Shown: piece after piece, positions 36,885-47,501 of the stretch
How the letters are laid out: every line of letters begins with the position of its first letter
Numbering within the stretch: position 1 is the stretch's first letter
Source: Rhodococcus sp. Leaf278
GTDB taxonomy: Bacteria; Actinomycetota; Actinomycetes; Mycobacteriales; Mycobacteriaceae
Assembly: GCF_001426085.1 (NCBI RefSeq)
Contig: NZ_LMRR01000002.1
Span: 153,038-217,037, forward strand
Reading direction: 5' to 3'
DNA length: 64,000 nucleotides
Program-made: the position numbers and the translations under genes
Notes under the pieces: generated by a model
What the model was told of the DNA's origin: nothing
The model's database searches: none
Seen by the model: only the letters and a program-made list of their open reading frames with translations

Positions 36885-38210
36885 ATGAAAAACCTCGCTC
36901 GCGGGGAGAACTGCCCCGCACCGTCCGGTCCCCTGACGGTGACGCTCGCCGCCTCGACCTCCGTGGATGTATCGGCCCTGCTGCTCGGGTTGGACGGTCG
37001 AGTGCGGTCGGACGCAGATCTGGTGTTCTACAACCAGCCGGCCGGCGCGGGTGTGGAGTATCAACGGACGCCATCCGGCCATCTCGTCCGGTTGGATCCG
37101 TCGGCGGTTCCTCTCGACGTCGAGACCGTCGCCATCGCAGCCTCGCTCGACGGGAGCGGTCCGGCAACATTTGCCGCGGCAGGTCCCACGTCGGTGACGG
37201 TCTCCGACGCGTCGGGTACAGCGGTCGTAGGGTTCGCAGCCGATGCTCTCGGGGACGAAAGCGCTCTGGTGTGCCTCGAGTTCTACCGGCGCGCCGAGCA
37301 GTGGAAGATCCGCGCTGTCGGCCAGGGGTACGCGGACGGGTTGGCCGGACTGGCCACCGCTTTCGGGATCACCATCGAAGACGACGAGCAACCGCTACCC
37401 GAGGCATCGACGACAAGCCCCTCTCACAACGCCGACTTGCCCGTCGATTCACCTGCCCACCAAGGAGTTCTGGCCATGAGAAGCGAACTGTTCCAGCCCG
37501 TACACGCCGAGGTTCCCGGATCCGGTATTCAGAAGCAGGGCAGCAAGATGTGCCGGGTCGGCATGAACGGCGACATCATGGCCCGAGCAGGTTCGATGGT
37601 TGCCTACCAGGGCAATCTGCAGTTCGAGGCAAAGGGCTCCGGGGGTATAGGGCGCGCCTTGAAGCAGGCCTTGTCCGGAGAGGGCGTGCCGTTGATGAAG
37701 GTATCGGGCCAGGGGGATCTCTTCCTCGCCAACGCTGCGCAGGACGTCCACCTGATCGACCTGGACGGAACGGATGGATTGACCATCAACGGTGCCAACG
37801 TCCTCGCCTTCGAGTCCTCGCTGAATTACGACATCAAACGAGTCCAGGGCGCGGCGGCAGGTGGCAACGCGGGCTTCTTCAATTGTGTATTCACCGGACG
37901 TGGGCGGATCGCCATCACGACCGACGGTGTGCCGGTGGTGCTGAACGTCGATCAGCCCACATTCGCAGACCCACAGGCTGCGGTTGCCTGGTCGTCGTCC
38001 TTGCAGACACGGGTGAAGAAGAACGATTCGTTCGGACTCGGAACACTGATCGGCCGTTCGACCGGTGAGCGATTCACCCTCGAGTTCTCAGGTCAGGGAT
38101 TTGTCGTCGTGCAGCCATCCGAACAGCCACCCGGCGGGGTGATCGGCGGAGCAGGCAGCGGAGAGCAGGCCGGTGTCGGCGGGGCGCTCGGTGGCCTGCT
38201 CGGCAGGTGA
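36885..38210 (+). CDS. TerD-AIM24 fusion protein
   Basis: A 441-residue protein. Residues 1-160 are a TerD-type (tellurium-resistance/vWA-linked) domain: VDVSALLLGLDGRVRSDADL followed by VFYNQ, the usual calcium-binding segment, and an acidic Asp-rich second half. After a short linker, residues 195-410 form an AIM24-like beta-rich domain (SKMCRVGMNGDIMARAGSMV, GNAGFFNCVFTGRGRIAIT). A Gly/Ala-rich tail ends the chain. It follows the ATPase after 33 bases on the same strand. Ter-family proteins are known from phage inhibition and oxidative/metal stress responses; here it may be the sensor or membrane-associated arm of the operon. Confidence 0.82.
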   Translation: MKNLARGENCPAPSGPLTVTLAASTSVDVSALLLGLDGRVRSDADLVFYNQPAGAGVEYQRTPSGHLVRLDPSAVPLDVETVAIAASLDGSGPATFAAAGPTSVTVSDASGTAVVGFAADALGDESALVCLEFYRRAEQWKIRAVGQGYADGLAGLATAFGITIEDDEQPLPEASTTSPSHNADLPVDSPAHQGVLAMRSELFQPVHAEVPGSGIQKQGSKMCRVGMNGDIMARAGSMVAYQGNLQFEAKGSGGIGRALKQALSGEGVPLMKVSGQGDLFLANAAQDVHLIDLDGTDGLTINGANVLAFESSLNYDIKRVQGAAAGGNAGFFNCVFTGRGRIAITTDGVPVVLNVDQPTFADPQAAVAWSSSLQTRVKKNDSFGLGTLIGRSTGERFTLEFSGQGFVVVQPSEQPPGGVIGGAGSGEQAGVGGALGGLLGR

Positions 38211-38217
38211 TTCGCGC

Positions 38218-39105
38218 TCACAGGAAAAGCGTTCGATACCGGATCGACCCCTGCACGTGACCGGCGGCCACAGCCACTGCTGCAATCCATCGTTCACGCG
38301 GCGCCCGGGACAACCATTGCGGCACAAGAGGATTGGTTACCAACAGCCGCAACACGTGCTTCGAAAACACGCTGACGGACAGACCGACGAACCCGTATTC
38401 GCGGTAGGCCAGGTACAGCTGAACATCACCGACCGCATATCTGCGTGCCTGTGAGAAGAACTGGCGCATCGTGGGCCTGAGGCGGTAGTCCACGGTGGCA
38501 GCCAATGCGTGTGCGAGCCGGAACCCGGCCAGTTGTACACGCCAGGAGAAGTCCAGGTCTTCGCCCGCATCGGTCAAAGTTTCGTCGAAACCGTCCACGG
38601 CAAAAAAGACATCGGCCCACACCGCGAAATTGCAGCCGGGGGCATACGGCAGAAAGTCGGTGTGGAACCCCGCGTCGGAGGGCGTCATCGGACGGCGACG
38701 ATAGACCGCAGGAGGATTGACCTTCGACGTGTCCAGCGAGCCACTCACCAGATCTGTCGTCGAGGCGACGGCGACCAATTCGCTCAACCACCGGGGGCGG
38801 ACGACGTCATCGGCGTCGCAGAACGCCAGCAAATCTGTTCGGGCAACTGATGCTCCAATATTGCGAGCATGGGAGACTCCCACAGAACCGGACGCATCGA
38901 CGTACCGGACTTGCAGACCGGAGTCGTTCGGGCGCGCGTCGAGAAACTCCCGCAGCCCATCGGTCGAGCCGTTGTCGCTGACGATCACCTCGAAGTCGGT
39001 GACGCCAACCTGTACCGCCAGGGCGTCCAGTTGGGCTCCCAGGGTCGCGACCGCATTGCGGACGGGGATGACGACAGTCACGCCCTCGCGTCGGTTCTCG
39101 TCCAT
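38218..39105 (-). CDS. Glycosyltransferase family 2 protein
   Basis: A 295-residue GT-A enzyme: VTVVIPVRNAVATLGAQLDA, FEVIVSDNGSTDGLREFL, RNIGASVARTDLLAFCDADD (metal-binding DADD) and the acceptor-site DAGEDLDFSWRVQLAGFRL. It is a paralogue of the enzymes at 17679 and 50265. It lies on the ribosomal strand but behind the rpsQ terminator, so it likely has its own weak promoter in 39106-39141. Substrate unknown. Confidence 0.87.
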   Translation of the reverse strand: MDENRREGVTVVIPVRNAVATLGAQLDALAVQVGVTDFEVIVSDNGSTDGLREFLDARPNDSGLQVRYVDASGSVGVSHARNIGASVARTDLLAFCDADDVVRPRWLSELVAVASTTDLVSGSLDTSKVNPPAVYRRRPMTPSDAGFHTDFLPYAPGCNFAVWADVFFAVDGFDETLTDAGEDLDFSWRVQLAGFRLAHALAATVDYRLRPTMRQFFSQARRYAVGDVQLYLAYREYGFVGLSVSVFSKHVLRLLVTNPLVPQWLSRAPRERWIAAVAVAAGHVQGSIRYRTLFL

Positions 39106-39141
39106 CGAACGCTCTTCCTACCTCGGGGTCAGAACACGAAA

Positions 39142-39174
39142 GAGCCCATCCCCGGTTGACCCGGGAATGGGCTC
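39142..39174 (-). terminator. Terminator of the S10 operon after rpsQ
   Basis: A 14-base stem (GAGCCCATCCCCGG at 39142-39155 and CCGGGAATGGGCTC at 39161-39174) with one mismatched position that becomes a G-U pair in the minus-strand RNA, indicating that strand as the functional one. It is 17 bases after the rpsQ stop. Confidence 0.8.
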
Positions 39175-39190
39175 CTCCAGCACTCGGTGC

Positions 39191-39469
39191 TTACTTGGCC
39201 TTTTCGAGAACCTCGACCAGTCGCCAGTGCTTCGTGGCGGACAGCGGGCGGGTCTCCATGAGCTGAACGCGATCGCCTACGCCGGCGTCACCCTTCTCGT
39301 CATGTGCCTTGACCTTGGTGGTACGACGGATGATCTTGCTGTACAGGGGGTGCTTGACCCTGTCCTCGAGCTCGACCACGATCGTCTTTTCCATCTTGTC
39401 GGATACGACGTAGCCGATCCGAACCTTGCGGTTGTTGCGCTCTTCAGTCACAGTCTTTTCCTCGCTCAT
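39191..39469 (-). CDS. rpsQ: 30S ribosomal protein S17
   Basis: 92 residues, OB-fold: [20 protein letters not shown] and [20 protein letters not shown]. Final gene of the S10 operon here; its start overlaps rpmC by four bases. Confidence 0.97.
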   Translation of the reverse strand: MSEEKTVTEERNNRKVRIGYVVSDKMEKTIVVELEDRVKHPLYSKIIRRTTKVKAHDEKGDAGVGDRVQLMETRPLSATKHWRLVEVLEKAK

Positions 39470-39711
39470 GCTGCGTCACCTGCTGTGTCCTCGGAAGGAC
39501 CAGAGGCCAAGCCGAGCTCACGTTCGCGGAGCACCGTGTAGATACGCGCGATCTCGTGGCGCACCACGCGCAGTCGACGGTTGTTGTCCAACTGGCCGGT
39601 AGCCATCTGGAAACGAAGGTTGAACAGCTCTTCCTTCGACTCACGCAGCTTGGTGACCAGCTCTTCACCGGTGAGCTCGCGGAGCTCTGCGGCTGGGGTT
39701 CCGGTAGCCAT
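39466..39711 (-). CDS. rpmC: 50S ribosomal protein L29
   Basis: 81 residues with the coiled-coil-like [20 protein letters not shown] and [20 protein letters not shown]. The C-terminal 15 residues are an actinobacterial extension. It overlaps rplP by one base. Confidence 0.97.
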   Translation of the reverse strand: MATGTPAAELRELTGEELVTKLRESKEELFNLRFQMATGQLDNNRRLRVVRHEIARIYTVLRERELGLASGPSEDTAGDAA

Positions 39712-40127
39712 CAGAACTGCTCCTCCCTGGTGATGATGCGTGCCTTGATGGGCAGCTTGTGGATGGCGCGAGTCAGTGCCTCACGCGCGATGGTCTCGTC
39801 GGGGTACGACAGCTCGAAGAGCACCCGGCCCGGCTTGACGTTCGCGATCCACCACTCGGGCGAACCCTTACCGGAACCCATGCGGGTCTCGGCAGGCTTC
39901 TTGGTGAGCGGGCGGTCCGGGAAGATGTTGATCCAGACCTTGCCGCCACGCTTGATGTGGCGAGTGATCGCGATACGAGCGGACTCGATCTGACGGTTGG
40001 TGATGTAGGCGGGCTCGAGAGCCTGGATGCCGTAGTCACCGAATGTCACCTGAGTTCCGCCCTTGGCGGCACCCGAACGCTTCGGGTGGTGCTGCTTGCG
40101 GTGCTTGACCCGGCGGGGGATCAACAT
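39711..40127 (-). CDS. rplP: 50S ribosomal protein L16
   Basis: A-site-proximal 23S rRNA binder, 138 residues: [20 protein letters not shown], then [20 protein letters not shown]. Complete and typical. Confidence 0.98.
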   Translation of the reverse strand: MLIPRRVKHRKQHHPKRSGAAKGGTQVTFGDYGIQALEPAYITNRQIESARIAITRHIKRGGKVWINIFPDRPLTKKPAETRMGSGKGSPEWWIANVKPGRVLFELSYPDETIAREALTRAIHKLPIKARIITREEQF

Positions 40128-40130
40128 GCG

Positions 40131-41358
<1,228 letters not shown>

Positions 41359-41362
<4 letters not shown>

Positions 41363-41640
41363 CGCCTCTTCGCCTTCCGGTCGTCCTTGATGTGACCCTT
41401 GAACGTGCGGGTCGGTGCGAACTCCCCGAGCTTGTGGCCGACCATGGAGTCGGACACGAACACCGGTACGTGCTTGCGACCGTCGTGGACGGCGAAAGTG
41501 TGACCGATGAAGTCGGGCAGGATTGTCGATCGACGGGACCAGGTCTTGATGACCTGCTTGGTTCCCTTGTCGTTCTGGACGTCAACCTTCGCGAGGAGGT
41601 GATCGTCTACGAACGGGCCTTTCTTCAGGCTGCGTGGCAT
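41359..41640 (-). CDS. rpsS: 30S ribosomal protein S19
   Basis: 93 residues starting [20 protein letters not shown] at 41640, the invariant N-terminus; the longer open frame upstream is out of register with rplB. Contains [20 protein letters not shown]. Confidence 0.98.
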
Positions 41641-41653
41641 TCTGAACTCCCTC

Positions 41654-42490
41654 CTAGCGCTTGTTCTTGCCGGTACGACGACGACGGACAATGAGCTTGT
41701 CGCTCGCCTTGTTCTTGCGGGTACGGCCTTCCGGCTGTCCCCAGGGGCTGACCGGGTGGCGTCCACCGGAGGTCTTGCCCTCGCCGCCACCGTGCGGGTG
41801 GTCGACCGGGTTCATCACGACACCACGAACGGTCGGGCGCTTGCCCTTCCAGCGCATGCGGCCGGCCTTGCCCCAGTTGATGTTCGACTGCTCGGCGTTA
41901 CCGACCTCGCCGACGGTTGCGCGGCAGCGCACGTCGACGCGTCGGATTTCACCGGACGGCATACGCAGCGTGGCGTAGGGGCCTTCCTTACCGAGGAGCT
42001 GGATGCTCGCTCCGGCGGAGCGGGCCATCTTCGCGCCACCACCCGGACGGAGCTCGACCGCGTGAATGGTCGTACCCGTCGGGATGTTGCGCAGGGGCAG
42101 GTTGTTGCCGGGCTTGATGTCGGCATTGGCACCCTGCTCGATCGGCGAGCCCTGGGCGATGCCCTTGGGTGCGACGATGTAGCGCTTCTCGCCGTCTGCA
42201 AAGTGCAGCAGTGCGATGTTCGCGGTGCGGTTGGGGTCGTACTCGATGTGAGCGACCTTGGCCGGCACGCCGTCCTTGTCGTTGCGACGGAAATCGATGA
42301 GACGGTACGCACGCTTGTGACCGCCACCCTTGTGCCGGGTGGTGATACGACCGTGTGCGTTACGTCCACCGCGACCGTGCAGCGGGCGGATCAGCGACTT
42401 TTCGGGGGTCGAACGCGTGATCTCAGCGAAATCGGACACGCTGGAGCCACGACGGCCCGGGGTTGTCGGCTTGTATTTACGGATTGCCAT
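41654..42490 (-). CDS. rplB: 50S ribosomal protein L2
   Basis: Peptidyl-transferase-region protein, 278 residues: [20 protein letters not shown], and the conserved [20 protein letters not shown]. Complete. Confidence 0.98.
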   Translation of the reverse strand: MAIRKYKPTTPGRRGSSVSDFAEITRSTPEKSLIRPLHGRGGRNAHGRITTRHKGGGHKRAYRLIDFRRNDKDGVPAKVAHIEYDPNRTANIALLHFADGEKRYIVAPKGIAQGSPIEQGANADIKPGNNLPLRNIPTGTTIHAVELRPGGGAKMARSAGASIQLLGKEGPYATLRMPSGEIRRVDVRCRATVGEVGNAEQSNINWGKAGRMRWKGKRPTVRGVVMNPVDHPHGGGEGKTSGGRHPVSPWGQPEGRTRKNKASDKLIVRRRRTGKNKR

Positions 42491-42529
42491 GAGTCTTCTC
42501 GTCCTCTATATCCGAAGAGTCCCAGTCGC

Positions 42530-42835
42530 TTACGCGACCGGACCTCCGAAGATCTCGATGGGCTTGCTGTCAGCGGAGAGCGTTACGAGCGCGCGCTTGG
42601 TGTCCTTGCGCTTGCCGTAACCGAACCGGGTCCGCTTTCGCTTGCCCTGACGGTTCATCGTGTTGACGCTGGTCACGGTGACGTCGAAGATCTTCTCGAC
42701 GGCAATCTTGATCTGCGTCTTGTTCGAGTCCGGGTGCACCAGGAACGTGTACGTGCCTTCTTCGATCAGTCCGTAGGACTTCTCGGAGATGACCGGTGCC
42801 AGCAAGATGTCGCGGGGATCGGCGATCGTGGTCAC
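42530..42835 (-). CDS. rplW: 50S ribosomal protein L23
   Basis: Exit-site docking protein for trigger factor and SRP, 101 residues: [20 protein letters not shown]. Overlaps rplD by four bases. Confidence 0.97.
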   Translation of the reverse strand: MTTIADPRDILLAPVISEKSYGLIEEGTYTFLVHPDSNKTQIKIAVEKIFDVTVTSVNTMNRQGKRKRTRFGYGKRKDTKRALVTLSADSKPIEIFGGPVA

Positions 42836-43509
42836 TTGCTTGCCTCCTCGTTCTTTGCAGGCCCAGCGATGAAGGTGTTCAGCGCTTCCACGCTGAAGAT
42901 GACGTCATCGGCGTTGAGCACGTCGTACGTGTTGAGCTGGTCGGGTGCGATGGGGTGCACGCCGTCCAGGTTCTGGACGCTCTTCCACGCCGCGGTGTCT
43001 TCGCGTCCGACGACGAGCAGGACCTTCTTGCGGTCCGAGAGCTCGGCGAGGAACGTCTTCGCACCCTTGGTGGATGGAATCTGTCCGGCAACCAATTCGG
43101 TGATCACGTGGATCCGCTCGCTGCGGGCCCGATCCGACAGGGCACCGCGCAGAGCGGCTGCCTTCATCTTCTTGGGAGTCCGCTGGCTGTAGTCGCGCGG
43201 CTGCGGTCCGTGGACCGTGCCACCACCGACGAACTGGGGAGCGCGGGTCGAGCCCTGACGGGCGCGGCCGGTTCCCTTCTGGCGGTACGGCTTCTTGCCA
43301 CCGCCGCGAACCTCGCCACGAGTCTTCGTGGAGTGCGTTCCCTGGCGTGCCGCTGCGAGCTGCGCAATGACGACCTGGTGAAGCAGTGCGATGTTCGCGG
43401 GTGCGTCGAAGATCGCCGACGGCAGATCGACGGTTCCGTTGGTCTTGCCACCGACCTCTTTGACGTCCAGCGTCAAGTTGGTTTCGGTCTTCTTGTCGAG
43501 GCTGGTCAT
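42832..43509 (-). CDS. rplD: 50S ribosomal protein L4
   Basis: Exit-tunnel protein and, in some bacteria, S10 operon repressor; 225 residues. [20 protein letters not shown] is the tunnel loop. Overlaps rplC by four bases. Confidence 0.98.
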   Translation of the reverse strand: MTSLDKKTETNLTLDVKEVGGKTNGTVDLPSAIFDAPANIALLHQVVIAQLAAARQGTHSTKTRGEVRGGGKKPYRQKGTGRARQGSTRAPQFVGGGTVHGPQPRDYSQRTPKKMKAAALRGALSDRARSERIHVITELVAGQIPSTKGAKTFLAELSDRKKVLLVVGREDTAAWKSVQNLDGVHPIAPDQLNTYDVLNADDVIFSVEALNTFIAGPAKNEEASK

Positions 43510-44171
43510 GCCCGTGCACCACCCTTCAATGCAGACTTGACGATCACGACGTTGCCGCGACGGCCCGGGATCGCTCCCTTGATCAGCAGCAGACCGTTTT
43601 CGCTGTCCACCTTGTGGACCGAGAGGTTCTGCGTGGTTACGCGGTCGCCACCCATACGTCCGGACATACGCATTCCCTTGAATACGCGGCCCGGCGTTGC
43701 GCAGCCACCGATGGATCCGGGGCGACGGTGCACGGCCTGTGCGCCGTGGCTCGCGCCCTGACCCTTGAAGCCGTGACGCTTCATGGTTCCGGCGAAGCCC
43801 TTGCCCTTGCTGGTGCCGGTGACGTCGACGTATGCGCCGTCCTCGAACACTGCAGCGGTGAGCTCCTGGCCGACCTCGAACTGCGAGGCGTCGGCAACGC
43901 GGATCTCCACGATGTGGCGACGCGGCGTGACACCTGCCTTCTCGAACTGGCCGGTGGTGGGCTTGTTCACCTTGCGCGGGTCGATCGCACCGAATGCGAC
44001 CTGGACGGCGCTGTAGCCGTCACGCTCCTGGGTGCGGATCTGGGTGACCACGTTGGGGCCCGCCTTGATCACGGTCACCGGAACGACGCGGTTGTTCTCG
44101 TCGAAGACCTGGGTCATTCCGAGCTTGGTGCCCAGAATTCCTGTCGCAGGCCGATTCTTGTTATCAGTCAT
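43506..44171 (-). CDS. rplC: 50S ribosomal protein L3
   Basis: Early-assembly 23S rRNA binder, 221 residues. The ATG at 44171 ([20 protein letters not shown]) is preferred because GGAGA lies just before it; a GTG at 44189 overlapping the rpsJ stop would add six residues. [20 protein letters not shown] is the conserved loop. Confidence 0.97.
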   Translation of the reverse strand: MTDNKNRPATGILGTKLGMTQVFDENNRVVPVTVIKAGPNVVTQIRTQERDGYSAVQVAFGAIDPRKVNKPTTGQFEKAGVTPRRHIVEIRVADASQFEVGQELTAAVFEDGAYVDVTGTSKGKGFAGTMKRHGFKGQGASHGAQAVHRRPGSIGGCATPGRVFKGMRMSGRMGGDRVTTQNLSVHKVDSENGLLLIKGAIPGRRGNVVIVKSALKGGARA

Positions 44172-44185
44172 CGTTGTCTCCGCGC

Positions 44186-44491
44186 TCACTGGATGTTGAC
44201 GTCGACACTGGCCGGCAGGTCGATGCGCATGAGCGCGTCGACCGTCTTCGGTGTCGGGTCGAGGATGTCAATGAGCCGCTTGTGAGTACGCATCTCGAAG
44301 TGTTCGCGCGAGTCCTTGTACTTGTGCGGCGAACGGATGACGCAGTACACGTTCTTCTCTGTCGGCAACGGCACCGGTCCGACGACGCGGGCACCCGTAC
44401 GGGTGACCGTTTCGACGATCTTGCGCGCTGACGCGTCGATCGCCTCATGGTCGTAGGCCTTGAGCCTGATGCGGATCTTTTGTCCCGCCAC
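44186..44491 (-). CDS. rpsJ: 30S ribosomal protein S10
   Basis: 101 residues from a GTG at 44491 ([20 protein letters not shown]), with AAAGGA upstream. It opens the S10 operon. The ATG-initiated longer frame has no conservation. Confidence 0.98.
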   Translation of the reverse strand: MAGQKIRIRLKAYDHEAIDASARKIVETVTRTGARVVGPVPLPTEKNVYCVIRSPHKYKDSREHFEMRTHKRLIDILDPTPKTVDALMRIDLPASVDVNIQ

Positions 44492-44956
44492 GCTTAGTGT
44501 CCTTTTCTTGCCGCTTGGTCGTAGAACGGGCCGTTCGGCCTGCTCCACCTCGTCTGCACAGTCCCCGAGCCGGTGGAACCCACCGACCCGAACTGCCTTC
44601 GTGCACACACGACAGTGAAAAACGCTGACGACCCAGGCGTGGCCTGCATCCGTTGCCGCTCTTCATCTGTCATGGTTCTCCGGTCCACGCGGTCGGGCGT
44701 GTCGTGATTCCGCTCATTCGTCTGCGCTGAAACTTTCGCTTCAACCATCCGTATCGAACGAAACCCGTACCGATCGAGCTGGTGTTCCGGACGCGCTCAC
44801 GTGGAGCGCTGGTCTCATGTCTTGCTCAGCCGGCTTCACAGCCGACTCACCTGGTTCAGGCCGCACGCAAGCGCGTCCCGTGTCCAGGCAACCCGACCAG
44901 TATGCCGCAGTCCGGGCGACAGATCAACTCGGGGTCCATAGATCGTCGTCCCGCCA
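44492..44956 (-). other. Leader and promoter region of the S10 operon, no gene seen
   Basis: About 465 bases without a supported gene. On the minus strand this should hold the S10 promoter and leader. Small GC hairpins are visible at 44529-44540 and 44571-44585, but no convincing -35/-10 pair was found and no known regulatory fold was recognised. Confidence 0.5.
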
Positions 44957-44975
44957 CCTTACCGAGCAGTAAGGT
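44957..44975 (+). promoter_or_regulatory. Palindrome overlapping a -10 element of the hotdog-protein gene
   Basis: CCTTAC (44957-44962) and GTAAGG (44969-44974) form an inverted repeat; TAAGGT at 44970-44975 fits the TANNNT -10 consensus only six bases before the ATG at 44982. This implies a leaderless transcript that a repressor bound to the palindrome could block. Confidence 0.4.
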
Positions 44976-44981
44976 AGGGAC

Positions 44982-45476
44982 ATGGCCACAGTCGAGAACA
45001 CCACGGGCGCTACCTATCGCGCCTGGTCGAAGCTCCCCAGCAACACTATCGGGTCCGCCGTGTTCTCCGTCGGCATGTGCCTCCGGGTCCCCTACTTCGC
45101 TTCCGTGCTGCCGCGGGTGGTGGCCCTCGAACCGGGTCGCTGCGAGGTGACGGCTCCCAAGTGGTTCGGAATTCGCAACCACCTTGGCACATTCCACGCC
45201 ATCGCCGCCTGCAACCTCGCCGAGGTTGCGATGGGCATGCTCGCCGAGGCGACGGTGCCGACCTCGCACCGCTGGATTCCCAAGTCGATGAACGTTCAGT
45301 ATCTGACGAAGGCGACCACGTCGCTGCGCGCCGTCGCCGAACTCGACGGGATTCCTGATTTCGGATCGGTCACCGACGGTCTCGACATCGTCGTGCCGGT
45401 GTCGATCCGTGACACCGCGGGCATCGAGGTGGTGCACGCCGACATCACGATCTGGGTGTCCGCTGCATCCCGTTGA
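44982..45476 (+). CDS. DUF4442-type hotdog-fold protein (possible thioesterase)
   Basis: A 164-residue single-domain protein resembling the DUF4442/hotdog thioesterase group. RNHLGTFHAIAACNLAEVAM is the central hotdog helix region, with an Asn-His pair where thioesterases have catalytic residues. Substrate unknown. It is the first gene of a same-strand run ending with the exporter genes and is 12 bases before the next gene, so it may serve the biosynthetic cluster, or be an independent housekeeping gene. Confidence 0.75.
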   Translation: MATVENTTGATYRAWSKLPSNTIGSAVFSVGMCLRVPYFASVLPRVVALEPGRCEVTAPKWFGIRNHLGTFHAIAACNLAEVAMGMLAEATVPTSHRWIPKSMNVQYLTKATTSLRAVAELDGIPDFGSVTDGLDIVVPVSIRDTAGIEVVHADITIWVSAASR

Positions 45477-45488
45477 CATACTCGACCG

Positions 45489-46394
45489 ATGGATACGGTG
45501 ACGGGGTCGGAGCACGAGAACTCAGTAGTGGTGGTCGGCGGGGCGGGAGCTGTCGGCTACCTCTTGGTCGACCTGCTGCGCGGCGACGGCGTTCCCGTGA
45601 CGAGCGTGGACGTTCAAGCCTCGCACGGCGCCACCTCTCCTGTCATGGTCGGAAACATCATCGATCCGGACGAACGGCTCGCTTCGGTGCTCGCGACAGC
45701 CGCCACGGTGATTCTGGCGGTACCGGAATCGGTGGCGTTGGCGGCCGACCTGTCAGCTCTGCGCCCGGACGTACTGCTGGTGGAAACCTTGTCGGTCAAG
45801 TCCGGCTTCGCCCACCACCTGGACGAGATCGATCGACGCGGCACCACTGTGGGGATCAATCCCATGTTCGCGCCGTCGCTGGGAATGTCCGGACGTCCGG
45901 TCGCCGCCGTCGTGCATCGCACAGGCCCATCCGCAGACGCTTTTCTCGACAGGGTCGCGCGATGGGGTGGCCGAGTCGTTTTTCTCGACGCCGCACGTCA
46001 CGATCGCCTCGCCGCCGCGACGCAGGCTCTGACGCATGCGAGTGTGCTGGCGTTCGGGTTGGCACTGGCCGAGCTCGACCTGCCGTTCGGGGACATCGAT
46101 GCTGTTGCACCTCCCCCACACGCAACGATGCTGGCGGTGCTCGCTCGAATCACGGGCGGCGAGCCCGAGGTGTACTGGGACGTACAAGCAGGCAATCCGC
46201 ACGCCGCCGAGGCCAGAGCGGCGTTGCAACGCGCTACGCAGACTCTGAACGAGACGGTCGATTCAGGTTCCGAGGACCGGTTCGCGCAACTGTTGACCGC
46301 GGCAGAGTCCGCGCTGGGGGGAAGCGGCGATCACTATCGAGCTGTGTGTGCCGAGATGTTCGGTATCGTTCGAGGTAGCAGTGGTAACCGATGA
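45489..46394 (+). CDS. Prephenate dehydrogenase-like protein, possibly 4-amino-4-deoxyprephenate dehydrogenase (PapC/CmlC-like)
   Basis: A 301-residue NAD(P)-dependent oxidoreductase of the TyrA family. The Rossmann motif is [18 protein letters not shown] (residues 13-30); then ILAVPESVALA, VETLSVKSGFAHHLDEI and the catalytic-region NPMFAPSLGMSGRPVAAVV. In TyrA the equivalent of the first Asn is a His that deprotonates the 4-hydroxyl of prephenate; its replacement suggests a different 4-substituent, as in PapC/CmlC, which make p-aminophenylpyruvate for chloramphenicol-type products. The next gene is an AurF-like N-oxygenase, overlapping by ATGA, which fits that reading. A degenerate TyrA remains possible. 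Confidence 0.7.
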   Translation: MDTVTGSEHENSVVVVGGAGAVGYLLVDLLRGDGVPVTSVDVQASHGATSPVMVGNIIDPDERLASVLATAATVILAVPESVALAADLSALRPDVLLVETLSVKSGFAHHLDEIDRRGTTVGINPMFAPSLGMSGRPVAAVVHRTGPSADAFLDRVARWGGRVVFLDAARHDRLAAATQALTHASVLAFGLALAELDLPFGDIDAVAPPPHATMLAVLARITGGEPEVYWDVQAGNPHAAEARAALQRATQTLNETVDSGSEDRFAQLLTAAESALGGSGDHYRAVCAEMFGIVRGSSGNR

Positions 46395-47380
46395 TCACTG
46401 GTAACAGCTCGGAGGCGAGGCACGCAATGCTGGAACAGCCGTCGTTGCCGGAGTTCGACTCCGCCGATGTCGTCGAGAGTGCCGTCGTCTCACGGTTGGC
46501 GAAGAACTGGGCGCAGCGCGCAACGGTGAAGAAGCCCGAACCCGAGCTCGACGACCTCTTCGACACGTCCAAGCAGGATTTCCCGGACGCCCTCATTCCG
46601 TTCGGCGAGCACGACACCTTCACCGGTGCGACCCCGGAGCAGAAGGATCGCCTGCGTGCCTGGGGTTGGATCGCATTCAACAAGAACGTGATGGATGTAG
46701 AGCAGCACGTCGTGCACCCGGGTTTTGCCCTGCTGGCGCAGGATGTCTTCGAGACCGGAATGGGCGACACGCTCGCGGTCGCGGTGACCCAGGCGATGGT
46801 CGACGAGCAGTACCACACACTGATGCACCTGAATGCGAGCGCGGCGACACGGCGCGGGCGAGGGTGGGCTCTGTCGGAGCGTTCCCTGCCTTTCAGCTCG
46901 ACGGTGCGTCGGCAACGTAGTGCGCAGGCAACCAGCGACGACTCGTGGTCCGCTGCGATCAGCTCGTTGGCGTTCATGACGGTTGCGGAGATCTCCATCA
47001 CGTCCTACTTGGACCTGATCGAGGACGACGACGTCATCCAGCCCATCAATCGGGCGACCGTGAAACTGCACAATCGCGACGAGTACTGCCATGCGTCGAT
47101 CGCGGACGACATGGCCGCGATCGTCTTCGATCGCCTCGGAGCCAACGATCGACAGAAGTTCCTCGACGGTCTGGTCGACGGGATGGATGCGTTCTCGAGC
47201 AGCGATTTCTCTACCTGGCGACGCATTCTCGAGCTCGAGGGTATCCGCGGTGCCGAAGAGATGCTGGCCGACGTCGAGCAGGACACGAGTCGCCGTGCGT
47301 TGGTTCAGGACTACAGCGGGCTCAGGTCTCTGTGCCGGAAGCTCGACGTCGAAGACAGTATCGATATCGATTGGGGCTGA
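46391..47380 (+). CDS. AurF/CmlI-like diiron N-oxygenase
   Basis: A 329-residue helical ferritin-like protein of the p-aminobenzoate N-oxygenase (AurF) family, which oxidises arylamines to hydroxylamine/nitro groups. Iron-ligand motifs are visible in helices: VMDVEQHVVHPGF (Glu and His), MVDEQYHTLMHLN (Glu, His), MTVAEISITSYLDL (Glu) and HNRDEYCHASIAD (Glu, His). It is translationally coupled to the prephenate-dehydrogenase-like gene and followed by exporter genes, so it probably acts on an arylamine made by its neighbour. Substrate is not proven. Confidence 0.8.
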   Translation: MITGNSSEARHAMLEQPSLPEFDSADVVESAVVSRLAKNWAQRATVKKPEPELDDLFDTSKQDFPDALIPFGEHDTFTGATPEQKDRLRAWGWIAFNKNVMDVEQHVVHPGFALLAQDVFETGMGDTLAVAVTQAMVDEQYHTLMHLNASAATRRGRGWALSERSLPFSSTVRRQRSAQATSDDSWSAAISSLAFMTVAEISITSYLDLIEDDDVIQPINRATVKLHNRDEYCHASIADDMAAIVFDRLGANDRQKFLDGLVDGMDAFSSSDFSTWRRILELEGIRGAEEMLADVEQDTSRRALVQDYSGLRSLCRKLDVEDSIDIDWG

Positions 47381-47501
47381 CTGCGGAGGTCACCCGGCGT
47401 CGACCCGCAGGTAACATTCTCGGGGAATTCCGGTATCAAGTAGTGGCCCTCGACTCCCCGGGGTCCTGTCCCACCATTCACCCCGACAGCTCGGAGATTC
47501 G

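Noticed and set aside
35210..38068. A 952-codon plus-strand open frame and a 443-codon minus-strand one
   Set aside because: Both overlap the ATPase and TerD-AIM24 genes in other frames; the protein sequences are Arg/Gly-rich without motifs.
24291..39190. Insertion sequence or integrase responsible for the two accessory blocks
   Set aside because: No transposase, integrase, tRNA attachment site or flanking direct repeat was recognised by eye at the block borders.
44492..44956. Small genes in the S10 leader
   Set aside because: Open frames there have no ribosome site, no conserved motif and shadow-like composition.
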